A stretch of 64,000 nt of DNA from Chamaecyparis obtusa (Eukaryota > Streptophyta > Pinopsida > Cupressales > Cupressaceae), in the NCBI GenBank assembly GCA_027943335.1, contig BSBK01005146.1:402001-466000 (forward strand). Reading direction: 5' to 3'. The notes beneath the pieces were generated by a model. It was not told where the DNA came from, made no database searches, and saw only the letters and a program-made list of their open reading frames with translations. This document shows, piece after piece, positions 11,449 to 23,538 of this stretch (position 1 is the stretch's first letter; each line of letters opens with the position of its first letter). The translations under genes and the position numbers were made by a program.

Positions 11449-12120
11449 TGTTAAGTTTGTGGCCTTGTCGGCAAATATACTTGCCTTGATAGATCGATAT
11501 TATATAAATAATGATATTAAATATAAGATATATTTAATATCTATTGTTTATAGATTTATTTATCTTGGGCCCAAAGTCAGCCTGGTTTATATTTTAGATC
11601 AAGTCGGCCCTCTTGGCAAAACCTTGTGGCTCCTACATATAGGAGATTGGTTCTTGGAGAAGAACACAAAAGACATAACGTGTCTCTCCTCCAAGACTCA
11701 TCAATCACAGCAGGCCATCTACGAAAACATCTAGGGCATTAGCGAAAGTGTGCAAGGCACCGAATTCATCAGGAAGCTGCATTTTTTCTTGTGCAAAGTA
11801 CAATAAACTCCCTGCCCTAACAGCAGTGCATCAAGGGCTGAATTCTGTACATTATCAACAGAGTCTGAGATATAAATTAGCATTGCAACCTAATCTAGTA
11901 AGGTGCAGATTCAAGACACTTACAGAGCAGATTTGGAGCAGTCAACAGCAGATCATAAAGCACATAGCGCTGGTCTATGTCACCATAGAATTCCAACTTG
12001 GGTCACATCTGGAGGATCAGATCTAAAGACTCTTAGACAGACATCAAGTGTTATATTCCAAGTACTATCTCTCCTTTGCCTTAAGTTAATTCTGTGCTTA
12101 GTAAAATCTGAAATATACTA
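11449..12120 (+). repeat. LTR-like sequence inside the TIR element
   Basis: Starts TGTTAAGTTTGTGGCC directly after a purine tract AAGAGGGAG, the usual arrangement of polypurine tract and 3' LTR. The right end is not clear (about 12120). No matching 5' LTR exists to the left of the gag gene, so the retroelement part is incomplete. Confidence 0.5.
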
Positions 12121-12191
12121 ACATTACGTACATTTTCGGTATGTTCATACAAATATGCATGTATGTATATTTATATGTATATGTATATACA

Positions 12192-12212
12192 CACGTGTGT
12201 GTGTGTGTGTGC
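12192..12212. repeat. (GT)n microsatellite
   Basis: Run of alternating GT following an AT-rich TATGTATA stretch, inside the right part of the TIR-bounded element. Confidence 0.8.
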
Positions 12213-12562
12213 AGCCTAAAAATAGAATTAAGTTTAGAATGTCATATACCAATACATATGCTAAACAAAACCATTACAAATTTCAAATTTTGAAACATAT
12301 CATTCTAATTTAAATTCAGGCTTCTGCATCAAAAAGATCAAGCCAAAATCTCATGATAGATAAGTTCAGAGTTTGCTAATCAGCAGTCTAGGTCTTAAAA
12401 ATATCTAAAAGATCAAACTAGAATCACTAAACATTTTGGCATTTAAAAACACAAATCCCAGATGTGTACCCACAGGCAATTCGTTTCAGAATCCAATTCT
12501 GGTACGTTTCGTACCCGGAATCACCCAAAAAAGTCCCACGATTCAGCAACTTAGTCCCACAT

Positions 12563-13640
12563 TGATGATGCAAGAGCATCTTAGGGTATAAGAAATATTG
12601 AATCACTCAAAAAGAGTTTGCTTTTATTTTGCTTTGTTTTGGTTATTCCTCACAGTGCACCAGCTGTTGTCTTTCAGTTGAATGTGTGCAATATCACTTT
12701 TTGGGTTAGATTTTGGTTGTGTTTGGGAATCTAGCTAATTAACAGAGTTACTGCAAAAGCCCTTGGTTGCAACAATGGTGTTGCAAGTTGCACACATCTT
12801 GAACCAGATGCTTTCCTTGGTAAAGACAAAGCAAAAAAGAACTCCCATATTACCTTAACCAGCAGAGCATGTCATAAGGTTTTTCATGACCCACAAAACC
12901 TAGGGAAGTCATGCAAGATTCAGTCCGCACATTGAACATTGGATATGTTAAGCAACCATTTTCTTGCTGATAGGTAGGAAGCAACAAACAGTCTTTTGTC
13001 AGTTAAGTCAAACTCTCCAGAATACCCAAAAGTGCTCAAGCAACATTCAGAAGCATATAGAAACAACAAAAATAAATCTATAGAACATAACAGAAACTGA
13101 AGCATTAAATTTCTTGAAGGTCTGGTTACAAACATATGGCATGGCAGGGATATTTGACTTCCCTTGTTTGTTGGAAACATCGGCAATCCCAAAGTTGGAA
13201 TGCTCCAGTTTTTCTAGGGAGATCCTTAGGGTTTTAATTTTTCTGATTCGTGAGGGATTTCTTTATATGATTTTGCTAAAACCCTAGTCCTTATGTATTA
13301 TGGTACTTTATGTGTGTTACTGTTTCATTCTTCTATTTTAATGCTCAACAGTTTCCCAGGTTTATTCACTTAAGCTTACAGCTAAATCCCCATGAATATC
13401 ATCATCCTAATGCCCCTAGCTTTTACTTACCAGTAATAACCAGCACTTATTTTATTCCTACTGTTATACAATCACAATCGCATTGCAAGTTATAGAATCC
13501 TTGGCATTCTATGTGTCGATTTTCTATTGCATCAAGAGGGTCCTTCACATCATGGCTTTCATAAGAAGCCTTTTGCTACAATAGCGAACGAGTGATATCA
13601 TGTCATGTTTTCTTTAGCTGAGTCATACCTGCCGACAATG
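12563..13640. other. SCAB1 intron, no recognised element
   Basis: Mixed-composition sequence after the target duplication. No domain-bearing reading frame or paired repeat ends were seen. Confidence 0.4.
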
Positions 13641-16600
13641 TTTGTGTCCCCATTCTGAGTTGATGGATTATAATTAGCTCATTAACACTTACGTGGATGC
13701 CTCACAAAGTAATTACAGAATTATTGCTGAACTGCAATAGCTAGCAACATTCCATTGCATCACGAAGCTCCTTCACAATTGCAATTATGAAGATGGGCCT
13801 AACTTTCACTCCCACAATTCGCAATGGGTTTATTTCTTCCATGGAAATGCAGATATGATTTCCAACTGGTGGTGTTCCATTACATCATATAGCTCCTTCA
13901 TATCGCAATTTTGAGTGATAGCCCCACCTTCACCCCCGCTATGTGTCATTGCTGTCTCTTCTAAGAAAATGACGATTTGGTTACCGATTTGGTTGTATCA
14001 TATGCAGTGGTAGACAAATAGGAAATTAATGATAGCGAATTTCCACAATCCATGTAAATATTGCTCATATGTCCATGGATTTGATCGTGTGCCAATTTTT
14101 GTCATCAACGTTTCAGATTATACTCCATGATCCATCATCAGGACGAGAGCAATTATGGATGTGTAAAATGTCTAGATGAAGAAAAAACTCCATAAAAAGA
14201 GAGAAAGGATGGAATGAAAGAGGGAGGAGGGAGCACGAGACACAAGAAGGAAAAGGAAAAGAAAAACATACTATATAAAAAATCAACTACAAGGTAATGA
14301 AATAAAAGTTCAAAACCTTATTGTGAACTTAAACAAAGAAAAAGAGCTATAGAAGAAGAATATAATAAATGCAAAAACAAATGTATTAAATATAAATAAA
14401 AGTAATAATAAAAGCATACAAATATGCTATTATGGAAGATTAAAATATAATAAATAAATCTATAATCACCTATACATGCTTATTATGTATGCAAAGTAAT
14501 AATACAAAACAAGAATAAAGAAAAAATAATATTAATAAACAATAATGATTGAAGAAATAAATGACTACCCCGAATTTCAACATATATAAGGAAAAAAATG
14601 AAGCTCACACGTTATAAAGAACCATATACAATAACACTAAATATAAAAAGTATGAAAATAAACACTAAATATAAAAAGTATGAAAATAAACAAATAAAAG
14701 GTAACAACAATATAATTAGAGAAACAAATGAGTATCCCAAAATTCAGCATATATAAGGAAATAAATAAAGTGTGCACATTATAAGCAACCATATGCAATA
14801 ACACTAAATAAAATAAGTATGAAATTAAACAAATAAATGGCAACAGCACTAATTTATACAAGAGCTATATTTAGTGAACAAGAGCAAAAATGGGAGAAAG
14901 GTATATATGAAAGCATATAATATTAGAAATAATATATAAGTTTATAAGAGGAAGTACGTATTTCACGCAAAAGTTTATATATTACACTAAAAATATGTGA
15001 GCAAATAAGATGAGAAAGAAAATAATAATAAGATTGAAATATATATAGAGATATTAAAAAAATATATAAGTTAGTAATGTTATATATCACTATAAACTAA
15101 ATGGAGAAAAAAGTGGAAAAGTTGAGAATATTATCACCTATATGGTAATATATGAGAATATGAATAAACAAATACAACTACCCAACAAAAGTAATATCAA
15201 TGAAAATGAAATACGATAAAAAGGGGAGAAGCCGGAGAACAACAAGATTTGCGACAAAGGAATAAGACTTTAAAATAACAAAAAAATTAAATATGATCAA
15301 ATGATTACAAGGAAACCAAATACAATTTAATATATGCATAAAAACAAATATAAAATATTATATATTCTATATAATATATTAATTATAAGAGTGCAAATAT
15401 CTGAGAATCAAGAATTATATACAAATAAATATGAAAGAGTGAAAGTATTTATGAATGTATGTAGGTATGGAAATATTTATTAGTTTTATTGACACGATTA
15501 GAAAAGATACGGACAGATAGGGATACAAACATGAGTAAGATGAAAATGAGGACCTAATCACAAAATGCCTAAGGAAGATAAAAAGGTTAAAATAAGAAAA
15601 CAGGGAGAAATCCTCATAGCTGAGAGAAGTCGTCATTTGACAGAAATTATAAAGATACATTCTTGAATATTAACGATCTTATCAGTGATTAAATTTTGGG
15701 GGTGATACCCTCAAGGTCATCCCAAAGTCCACCCCAAGGGAGATTTCTAATGAAGAACACAAGTTAGACTTGCAATAAGTTGAGCAACCAATTCTTCTAG
15801 CTCCAAAGTTGTCTATTGTATCAATAGATGGTGGTCAAGCACTCAAATAATCCCAAGACATAATGAATATTCAACCCATGTTAGAATATGACATTACAAA
15901 AGCAAGTGGAGAGCACTGCCTTGAACAAGAGATTAGGTAAGCCATTGCTTAACCAACGAGACAAATCATTATTAATATCCCACAAGAAATAAGTGTTTTG
16001 AGCCTTGAAGGAGGGCAGGTCATACAAGATGTTAAAGCATTAGCCTGTGAGAAGTTTCTCTCTGATGATGACTTTATTAAGTCTAATGAGTTCAAGACGT
16101 TTCTGCCAAAAATGAAGAAAAATGCAGCCATGCAGGGGAAAAATAATGGGAGCCAAAAACAAGAATAATATGATCAAGACAATGTTGCTCAAAGTATTTG
16201 GAAACAAATTGACATTGACATTGCAAACATGACTCTAGAGGAGTAAAGAAGACTAGTCAAAGATATTGATTGTTTATTATTACCTAGGTCGGACATCCCT
16301 ACCATTGCACTTGACATCATAAGAAGGCAAGATAATGTGGATGTTATTTTTGAAAGTGATGAACAGGCAAAGGAATTTTATTTTGGGTCTGGATAAGCCT
16401 TTCCATTCCTGGGGAATAACCTTTTGTAGGGCGTAGGGAAGAATCGCTTTTGTGGAGCAGGAACCCTAGGGACCGGGTTTTAGCTTATAACACCTATATG
16501 CTATCCCAACCTCTCAATCAGTCAGTCCCATCTCCTTATTCCCACTCACCTACACTAACCGTATGGACCATTGCTCCAAAACATAATAAATTGCAAGTAG

Positions 16601-17420
16601 CACAAGGCATCGGTGATCTAGGTGGCAATTTGATTTCAGGAGACTAGGAGAGATCATTGAACCTCAAGATGTGTCTTTAGTGGTTAACATTGGCTAATTT
16701 AGTGAAGCAACAATGAACAAGTTAAAAGTGGATTATGATAAGTTGTAAGAGGAAGACAAGTTGTTGCATGAGTATAACACAGTGGAACACCCCAAACTCA
16801 TAATAAAAGGGCCTACAAAATCATCATCTTCTTCAGCTAGTACATTTAAGCATGACACAGATACCTTGAGGCTTGATGTTAAGAATAAAGATTTTCAAGG
16901 AAGAACTAAAGTGTAGTCAAGAGGCAGAAAAAGTTTCTATATCTAAAGGAGCCAAGAATGCTATTGATTTGATGAGTAACATATGCAACTCATAGGATTA
17001 TGTGTTTATTGCACAAGGATGATGATGTGGGAAGGTATTATCATAACTTATGTAAATCTAGGGAAGAACAATGGTAAAAGGATACCATATTTAAACCAAT
17101 TTTGAACATTGGATTTCAAGATTTTTCACCATAAATACAATAATAAACATACCCCAAAGAAATTTGAAAGCATGCACAAGGTCGTGGGACTACTAAATAA
17201 TGTATCTGCCTCCCAAAAGAAAGCTAGACATGACACTCCATGAGAGATTGAATAGTTTAAATGCATTAGAGGATCCTTTACTGCCATTTGTGCTTGATGT
17301 TGGAGGTGATATGAAATCATTGTGTATATTTTTTCCACAAACTTGTACATACTTCAACTCAAACTCACAAACATTTCATCAAACTAGGAAATTATAAAAC
17401 CAATTGATAACTTTGATATG
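13641..17420 (+). repeat. Decayed LTR-retroelement-like debris, unclassified
   Basis: The part from 14160 to 15660 is purine- and AT-rich on the plus strand, with internal duplications. From 15660 to 17420 short plus-strand frame fragments rich in E, D, K and S, with many stops (for example around 16300-16380 and 16690-16920), suggest an old gag- or LARD-like internal region, but no diagnostic domain is left. No LTR ends or target duplication could be paired. Classification as a retroelement is inference. Confidence 0.3.
14573..14840. repeat. Imperfect tandem duplication, period about 167 bp
   Basis: The block around CATATATAAG at 14581 recurs at 14748 with its following AACACTAAATA and AGTATGAAA motifs. 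The first unit also contains a short exact duplication (ACACTAAATATAAAAAGTAT) at about 14634 and 14660. Confidence 0.6.
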
Positions 17421-17928
17421 AAGGGTTTAGAGTAGCTGCAACTATTAATAATGATCATAGGAATAATAACAAACAGTTGCCATACAAGAAAATAGTCATT
17501 GGCATTTTTAAAAACACTTTGCATTCAACAATTCAATTGCTAAAAAAGGTTTATCATGCAAATACACAGTTGAAAGTTTATTTTTCTAACCTTCAATTCT
17601 TAAAGACTCTCACATACATCAGAAATTCAATAAATTCGTCCAAGTTTGCCTCATGTGGTTGTAGAAGTGTAATGACCAACCCCAATCTGTAATTGCAAAA
17701 TTCTGATTTTTTGTTTCTCTGAGTTTTCTGAATTTCTGATTTTAGGTTTTCTTTTGAAGTTTTTTTTATTTGGTTTTGGGGTTTTACAACTTTTTCTGAA
17801 TTTTTTGAATTTTTCCAATATGATGTTGAAAAGTAAATGCTAACAAACAACGCTAAAAGTAAATAACATTAACAGAAAACTTTAAATGATTGTAAATCCT
17901 AACTCCAAATTTATTGAGCTATTGAAAC

Positions 17929-18094
17929 CTTAGTTCCCAAACTTTGACTCGGGAAAGCTGACCCTACTAGGGATTCGGCAAAAACTAGGTTTTTGAGGAG
18001 TCTTGCCTAGGCCGAGTTTCTGAAGAATTTTGGGCCCCTAGGACACGGTGAGGGTCACTCGACTCGGAGAGTCCTAGAGAGTCCAGGAACTATG
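17929..18094. mobile_element. hAT-type MITE, copy 1 (166 bp)
   Basis: Perfect 8-bp target duplication ATTGAAAC at 17921-17928 and 18095-18102. Ends are inverted repeats CTTAGTTCC and CATAGTTCC. Subterminal ACTCGG/GAGTCC motifs recur in both halves, resembling the subterminal motifs of the hAT element at 20150-24772. No coding capacity. Confidence 0.8.
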
Positions 18095-18223
18095 ATTGAA
18101 ACTGGCATACCATCACAGCCACTAAAAGTAAATGCTAACAAACAATGCTAAAAGTAAATAACATTAACAGAAAACTTGAAATCATTGTAAATCCTACCTC
18201 CAAATTTATTGAGCTATTGAAAC

Positions 18224-18386
18224 CTTAGTTCCCAAACTCGGACTCGGGAAAGCTGACCCGGCTAGGGACTCGGCAAAAACTAGGTTTTTGAGTCTTGCCT
18301 AGGCTAAGTTTCTGAAGAATTTTGGGTCCCTAGGACTCGGCGAGGGTCACTCGACTCGGAGAGTCCTGGAGAGTCCAGGAACTATG
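18224..18386. mobile_element. hAT-type MITE, copy 2 (163 bp)
   Basis: Duplicate of the element at 17929-18094 with the same flanking ATTGAAAC at 18216-18223 and 18387-18394. It is slightly closer to an ACTCGG-rich consensus than copy 1 (for example CCCAAACTCGGACTCGG). The shared duplication shows it arose by segmental duplication, not a second transposition. Confidence 0.8.
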
Positions 18387-18920
18387 ATTGAAACTGCATA
18401 CCATTACAGCCACTAATAAGGAAGATTAATTCTGAAAGTTTGCAGATCTGATTTTCCTTCTTGTACAGCAACAAATTAATTTCTCCAACTGCCTAATTAC
18501 TGCCCAAGCATTTTTTCAGAAGGGCATGGATTTTTCACAAAGTCGGTGCCCAATGGGTTTTCTTCAAGATTTGTAGCCCATATGTGTTGAGACACAAATA
18601 AAGTTTAGGCTATCAGCAATGACAGCCTCCATTTTTGTGCCTTCTTTTTGCAAGCAAGTTGGGTCTTGTGTTCTTGTAGACAATTTTTTTTAGAAAAACA
18701 TTTGTAATTTTTGCAGTTGCTAGGGTTTTCATTCGACCCTCTATTTCTTTGAAATTTTGGGTTTGACCTAGGGTTATTTGATTTTCAATAGCTTGTCTCA
18801 AAATTTGTGCCAGCATATGTCCTAATTTTTGTGGCATTGGGATCTATGTCTTGGGTTTCATGCAATTAGGGTTTCAACCTCTCTTATTAGCTCATTTTTC
18901 GTCCCTCAAAAAGCGTTAAA

Positions 18921-19700
18921 GATGGCTTCTTTGAGGAACATATTGTTGGAAAGCAATCAAAAGTTCAATGGCCAACACTACAACACTTGGAAGCAGAAAA
19001 TGATGACATTTTTTTAATATCGGTGCCTTGACCAAATTGTTTTGGGCAAGGCTACTCGTCCTACAACGATGGGTCAAGGTCAAAGTAAATTTGATGAGCG
19101 AAATCGGGAAGCCGTAATTCTCATTAAATTGTTGGCCGCCGACAATCAGCTGCCTCAGGTACTCTTAGGAAAGACAGCTGATGAAATATGCAAATATTGG
19201 AAGGGCCTACATGAAACGTCTAACAAGAGCCATACGTTTTTTTGAAGAACATACTTTTCTCGATCATGGTGGATGAGAGGATGTCCCTACAAGAGCATCT
19301 CACAAAAATCAAGGATATCCATGATCAGTTGGAGGCAATTGGTTGAATGATGGAGGAAGAAGACATGGTAGTAATCACTTTGAAAAGTCTATTGAAGTCA
19401 TATGAGCATTTTCTTGAGACACTCAACATTACCTTGACTAATGTTGAGTTGAAGTTTCCAAATCTTTGCCCCAAACTTTTGCAACAGGATTGATGGAGAC
19501 AGTAGTGTGGTAGCAATGCTAGCTTGTCATCCATAGATCAGGCCTTCACAGCAAACTCCACTACTCAAGACAAAGGAAATACTCAGTTTTCTCAATAGAA
19601 ATGCCCAGGACAACTCCAAGAAGAACATTTAGTGCAATTATTACCACAAGGATGGTCGCATGAAGAAAGATTGTTGGCACTGATTAGCTTCTGAACAAAA
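18921..19700 (+). pseudogene. Broken Ty1/copia gag
   Basis: Begins at an ATG with MASLRNILLESNQKFNGQ and reads on through HYNTWKQKMMTFF, a typical plant copia Gag start; a stop follows directly. Later pieces in shifting frames include LLGKTADEICKYWKGL and SLQEHLTKIKDIHDQLEAIG. The zinc knuckle near 19628-19680 reads CNYYHKDGRMKKDC and has lost the second Cys and the His of the CCHC pattern. At least three stops or frameshifts make it non-functional. It is the 5' part of the copia element that continues to 27730. Confidence 0.8.
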
Positions 19701-19783
19701 GAAGCATGGAGGGTCTCAACAAAAGGCCAATTTAGCAGAGCAAATTGACGACACTGAGCATAATGAGTTTTCCTTCTATGCCT

Positions 19784-20149
19784 CTATGGCCAAACGACCA
19801 GCAAATCACGCCAAATCGTATGCCTGGTACATCGACTCGTGATTCTTGGCACTTCACTCATCGTCCAAATTGGTTCACTTTATACACACCATTTACTGAT
19901 TCAATTATTTTTAGAGAAGAGTATACAATTGTCGGCAGGGGCAACGTGCAAATTCAATCTAGAGGAAGGAATTTAATTTCCCTCAATGCATACTTTGTTC
20001 CAATAATGTAACTCAATCTTCTCTCTGTCAATCAAATTATGAAACACACTCCTTGGCTAGATGTGATATTCAGTTCACACAAATGCAGTATTGTTGATAG
20101 GGAGACTCGCACTATAGTTGTTGCGGGTATTAAGAATCATGGTCTCTAC
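19784..20149 (+). pseudogene. Broken copia protease and gag-pre-integrase start
   Basis: Fragments WYIDS and, in another frame, SWHFTHRPNWFTLYTPF mark the copia aspartic protease region. The catalytic DSG-A is destroyed by a frameshift with an in-frame TGA. Downstream RETRTIVVAGIKNHGLYQ is the approach to the gag-pre-integrase domain. The frame is cut at 20149 by the hAT insertion and resumes after 24780. The last 8 bp (20142-20149) are the left copy of the hAT target duplication. Confidence 0.75.
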
Positions 20150-20159
20150 CAGTGTTACA

Positions 20160-20300
20160 AGACTCGACGAGTCATGGCAAGACTCAACAAGTCCCGAGCC
20201 GAGGCAGCCTTGTTGAGTGTAAGACGGTCAGGACTAGGACTCTACCAAAGTGTGACCCAAACTCGGCAAACTCGGTGAGTCTCAAGTCTAGGACTCGATC
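20160..20300. promoter_or_regulatory. Subterminal ACTCG motif cluster of hAT element
   Basis: At least seven ACTCG or CGAGT units on both strands within about 140 bp of the transposon end. In hAT elements such clusters bind the transposase BED finger; binding here is inferred. Confidence 0.5.
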
Positions 20301-20890
20301 GCGGCAGGCAAACTTATAAACTTTTAATAAAACACTTTTTTACTATTTTTACTTTTTCACTTTTGGTTGATATGTCTCCCAACCCTAAAAAGAACATTCT
20401 ATTGTTTGCAAACACAAGGAGAGCAAAAGAGACATTTGTGCAAAACTATTGAGGTATTGAAGTGAAAACCAACAAATTGATTAAAGAGGAGAGAATAGTT
20501 GTTGATTGTTTGTGCAAGTTAGTAGCTTGCATTCCCACATTTAGACAAGTTAGAAGAAGGATTGGAGGAGGCCTCTACATATTTGAATTGCATTACTTCA
20601 TTTTTTGAGCAAATTTGAAGAGGTGAGTTGCATTTTTTTGTTGTTTTTTATTCTTTCACTTTCATATTTCTATTATTTTGCACTTTTTTTTTTGTTTTGT
20701 TTCATTTTATGCTGATGGCAAAAGTAAGAAACCCTAGTTTTAGTTTTTTCTTTATTTTATTTATTTTCAATTTAATTAAAATGTGCAGAATTTGTACATG
20801 ATTTTTTTCATTTCTGATATATTGCAGCATAATGTCTAAGCCTGGCAGTAGTGGTAACCCAAATGCAGAGCCAACTAAAAAGGATAAAGC

Positions 20891-21211
20891 TTGGAAACAT
20901 GCGTTCCTGGATCAAACAAAGAAGTAATATGTTTTCATTGCAAAACAAAATATAGTGGGGGAGATATTAACTGGTTGAAATATCATCTTGCACATATATG
21001 TGGCCATGATTCCAAACCATGCAAATTGGCACCCATGGATGTTGTACATGAAGTGCATGCTCAAATAGAGAAATTTGAAGAAAAAAAACTATTAAAATTG
21101 AAGCATATGGAAGAAATGGAAAACATTGATGGAGAGCCTTCTTCAAATCCTCAGCCTTTGTTTCTTGCATCTACAAGTAGTGGTACTGCAAGTGTCACCA
21201 CTGGGCCATGA
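20891..21211 (+). pseudogene. hAT transposase N-terminus, BED-type zinc finger
   Basis: A 106-codon frame with CFHCKTKYSGGDINWLKYHL followed by AHICGH and PCKLAPMDV, the BED-finger layout (C-x2-C, then His residues) of DUF659-type hAT transposases. A Lys/Glu-rich segment follows. The frame upstream of the ATG extends as SKPGSSGNPNAEPTKKDKAW, suggesting a real start near 20831. It is separated by stops from the catalytic part. Expected role: DNA binding at the transposon ends, in the nucleus. Confidence 0.7.
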
Positions 21212-21499
21212 ATTTGTAAAAAGAAATCCACATTATATTCCTTTATGTTCCACACATGACTCGAAGTGCCAAACCTTCGCTTGAGAGAAAGGGTTGGAAT
21301 AAGGAGAAGCATAAGGCTGCGAAAATTGCAATTAGAGATTTTTGGTTCTACAACAACCTTCCATTTCATGCAACGAGGTATTCATTATTATTTTGATTTC
21401 TATGTCTTGATTTTCTTGCTTCAAAGAGTATGCCATATTTATTATTTTAAATTTTAAAGTTGAAAGTAAAACTTAAAACTAATTCTATTTATTTAATTT

Positions 21500-22300
21500 G
21501 TTTTAGGTCTCCTTATTGGCAAATTATGGTAGATGTTACTGTTTGTGGTGTGCAAAGGCCCTAATCATCAGGAGCTAAAAGGTCCTCTTTTGAGTCGAAA
21601 GGTGGCAATGTCAAACTTGCAATTGCCAAGCAGCATGAGGTATGGAGGAGGAAGGGTTACACCATCATGACTAATGGATGGACCAACAGAAGTAGAACAC
21701 TGCTAAATTTTCTTTTCTCTACATCAGGTAATTGTACAATTTGTACTTACTAGTTACTAATTTTTAAAGTATATTGATTTAGAGATTAATTTTTAAAAGT
21801 TTTATTTTACTAAATCATTTTTTTCTTTCTCGGGTGGCACGGTGTTTTTGAAGTCAATTAATGCTTTAGGAAAAACGAAAAAAATGTTGAGTATCTTTGT
21901 GAGGTCTTGAAGGGAGTGTTGGAGGAGGTGGGTGGGAAGAATGTGGTACCAATAGTCACAGATAATGCAGCAAATTATGTTATTGCAGGTAGACTTCTTA
22001 TGGAGAGGCACCCCACCTTGTTTTGGACCCCTTGTGTTGCTCATTGACTTGAAATCATATTGGACGATCTTGGCAAACTTCCCTATGTAAAAACATGTTT
22101 AGAGCATGCAACGAATATTTGTAAATTCATATACAATTATATTTGGGTTCTCAACCTTATGAGGAATTTCACAAATAAGAAAGAGTTGGCTCTCCAAGAA
22201 TCACCCGATTTGCAACCAATTTTATCATGTTGCAATCATTGCTTCAATCCAAGGACAATTTCAAACCCATGTTTGTAAGTGAGAAGTGGACCACATCATC
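21500..22300 (+). pseudogene. hAT transposase DUF659/catalytic part, broken
   Basis: Pieces in several frames: KLAIAKQHEVWRRKGYTIMT and NGWTNRSRTLLNFL (about 21610-21720), KGVLEEVGGKNVVPIVTDNA and ANYVIAGRLLMERHPTLFWT (about 21910-22030), then ILDDLGKLPYVKTCLEHAT to the region after LNLMRNF (22060-22200). This order matches the RNase-H-like DUF659 region, with the TDNA aspartate and WTPC-AH motif. An apparent intron-like or junk stretch (21720-21830) and stops interrupt it. Confidence 0.75.
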
Positions 22301-22534
22301 ATATGCGAAGAGTAGTGCAGGCATTGAGATGGTTGATTGAGTATTTGATGAGCATGACTTTTGGCAACTAGCGAAAGAGATTGTGCGGGTAATTTTCCAT
22401 TATGTTTTTGTTCTCATTTCCATTTCATTTCCTCATTTTTGTTCACACTTGTTTATGTTCATTGTTCATTGTTAAAAGTAAAAATTTTCATTGTTTCAAC
22501 TTTCACAAAGATCGTAGTTCATAGAGGCTCTTGT

Positions 22535-22935
22535 TCTTCAATGAGTTGTTGACAGAGAGAAGCCTACAACGGGCTATATTTATGAGGTCATGGATACAGT
22601 GAAGGAGGTTATTAGATTATTTATTCAGGGAATCAGGCTAGATATGGTCTCCTATGGAAGTTCATTGATCGATAATGGCACAATCTACTTCATAGGCCTA
22701 TACATGCAGTCGCCCCTACCTTAATCCAGCGTTCCAATTTCACCCAAATTTCAAGGTTGACGATGAGGTGTTGAGTGGGCTCTACGAAGTTTTAGAGTGA
22801 ATGTCTCCTTATTCATCAGTTGGAGTACACATAGTCCGTGAGATAGAGATGTTTATGAATTCACAAGGAGAGTTCTTTCCAAGAGACAAATGGACGCTAA
22901 TGATGCCAACTAAAAATCTATTCAAGGCATAGTTT
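22535..22935 (+). pseudogene. hAT transposase middle segment, broken
   Basis: Short frame pieces such as GYIYEVMDTVKEVIRLFI, a region beginning NPAFQFHPNFKVDDEVLSGL, and REIEMFMNSQGEFFPRDKW occur in the order expected between the catalytic and dimerisation parts of DUF659 hAT transposases. Stops and frameshifts are frequent. Confidence 0.6.
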
Positions 22936-23538
22936 AAAATTTAAAACTTAAACTTTTCTAGCTATGATTCTATTGCCATTTATGTTGATAAATAGAATAG
23001 ACCTGATTTTTATTTTTTCTCTGTGGAGAAGAAAAAAGTGTACCAACCTAGAGACCAACTAAAGTCTCAAGGGATGAACCTTCCCTTGCGCCACCTCACT
23101 TAACTAGCATGCAAAGCTAGGGGGACCAAATATGGTTTGTTGTAGGAGGATTGTTTGATTATCCTAGAGTGTTTAAATGTAAGTGATTTGTATAAACTAA
23201 ACACTAAATGCGAACAAACAGTGATAATTGAAGTAAACTAAAAAAGTATTTAAGCTATTGAAAATGAAAGAGCTAAATGCAAAGAACAGACACTGAGCTC
23301 CATAAGATCGCATCCTCGAAACCAGTGCAAGTCGTGGACGACAACACGGGTATGGGATGCTAGTGCGGTGCACACACTTCCCATACGGGCAGAGTATAGA
23401 GAATAACAACATAATCAAATGAAATTAACAAAGTGCTAAACTAAGATACAAAACGGAAAGGAACAAAGTAATGAGACAACAGATATATTATTATGTGAAG
23501 AAAAAGACAAAGGGGAAGAGAATACCTAATTTTGAAGG

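Larger units (their letters stand above)
9012..12554 (+). mobile_element. TIR-bounded 3.5-kb element carrying a gag gene
   Basis: Ends are inverted repeats: CTAAGTTGCCGAATCG on the left and CTAAGTTGCTGAATCG read inward from the right, one mismatch in 16. They are flanked by a perfect 8-bp duplication TCCCACAT (9004-9011 and 12555-12562), as for hAT-type insertion. Inside are a copia-type gag ORF, a 49-bp tandem array, and an LTR-like sequence starting TGTTAAG at 11449 behind a purine tract. There is no left LTR and no transposase. The simplest reading is a non-autonomous DNA element that captured part of a gag-only LTR element; a retroelement inserted into a MITE is the alternative, but its left LTR would be missing. 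Confidence 0.7.
17830..18420. repeat. Tandem segmental duplication, period 295 bp
   Basis: Two units, 17830 to about 18124 and 18124-18420. Each holds AAGTAAATGCTAACAAACAA, then AAATTTATTGAGCT, a hAT MITE, and CAGCCACTAA. Both units keep the same target duplication around the MITE, so the duplication came after the MITE insertion. Confidence 0.85.
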
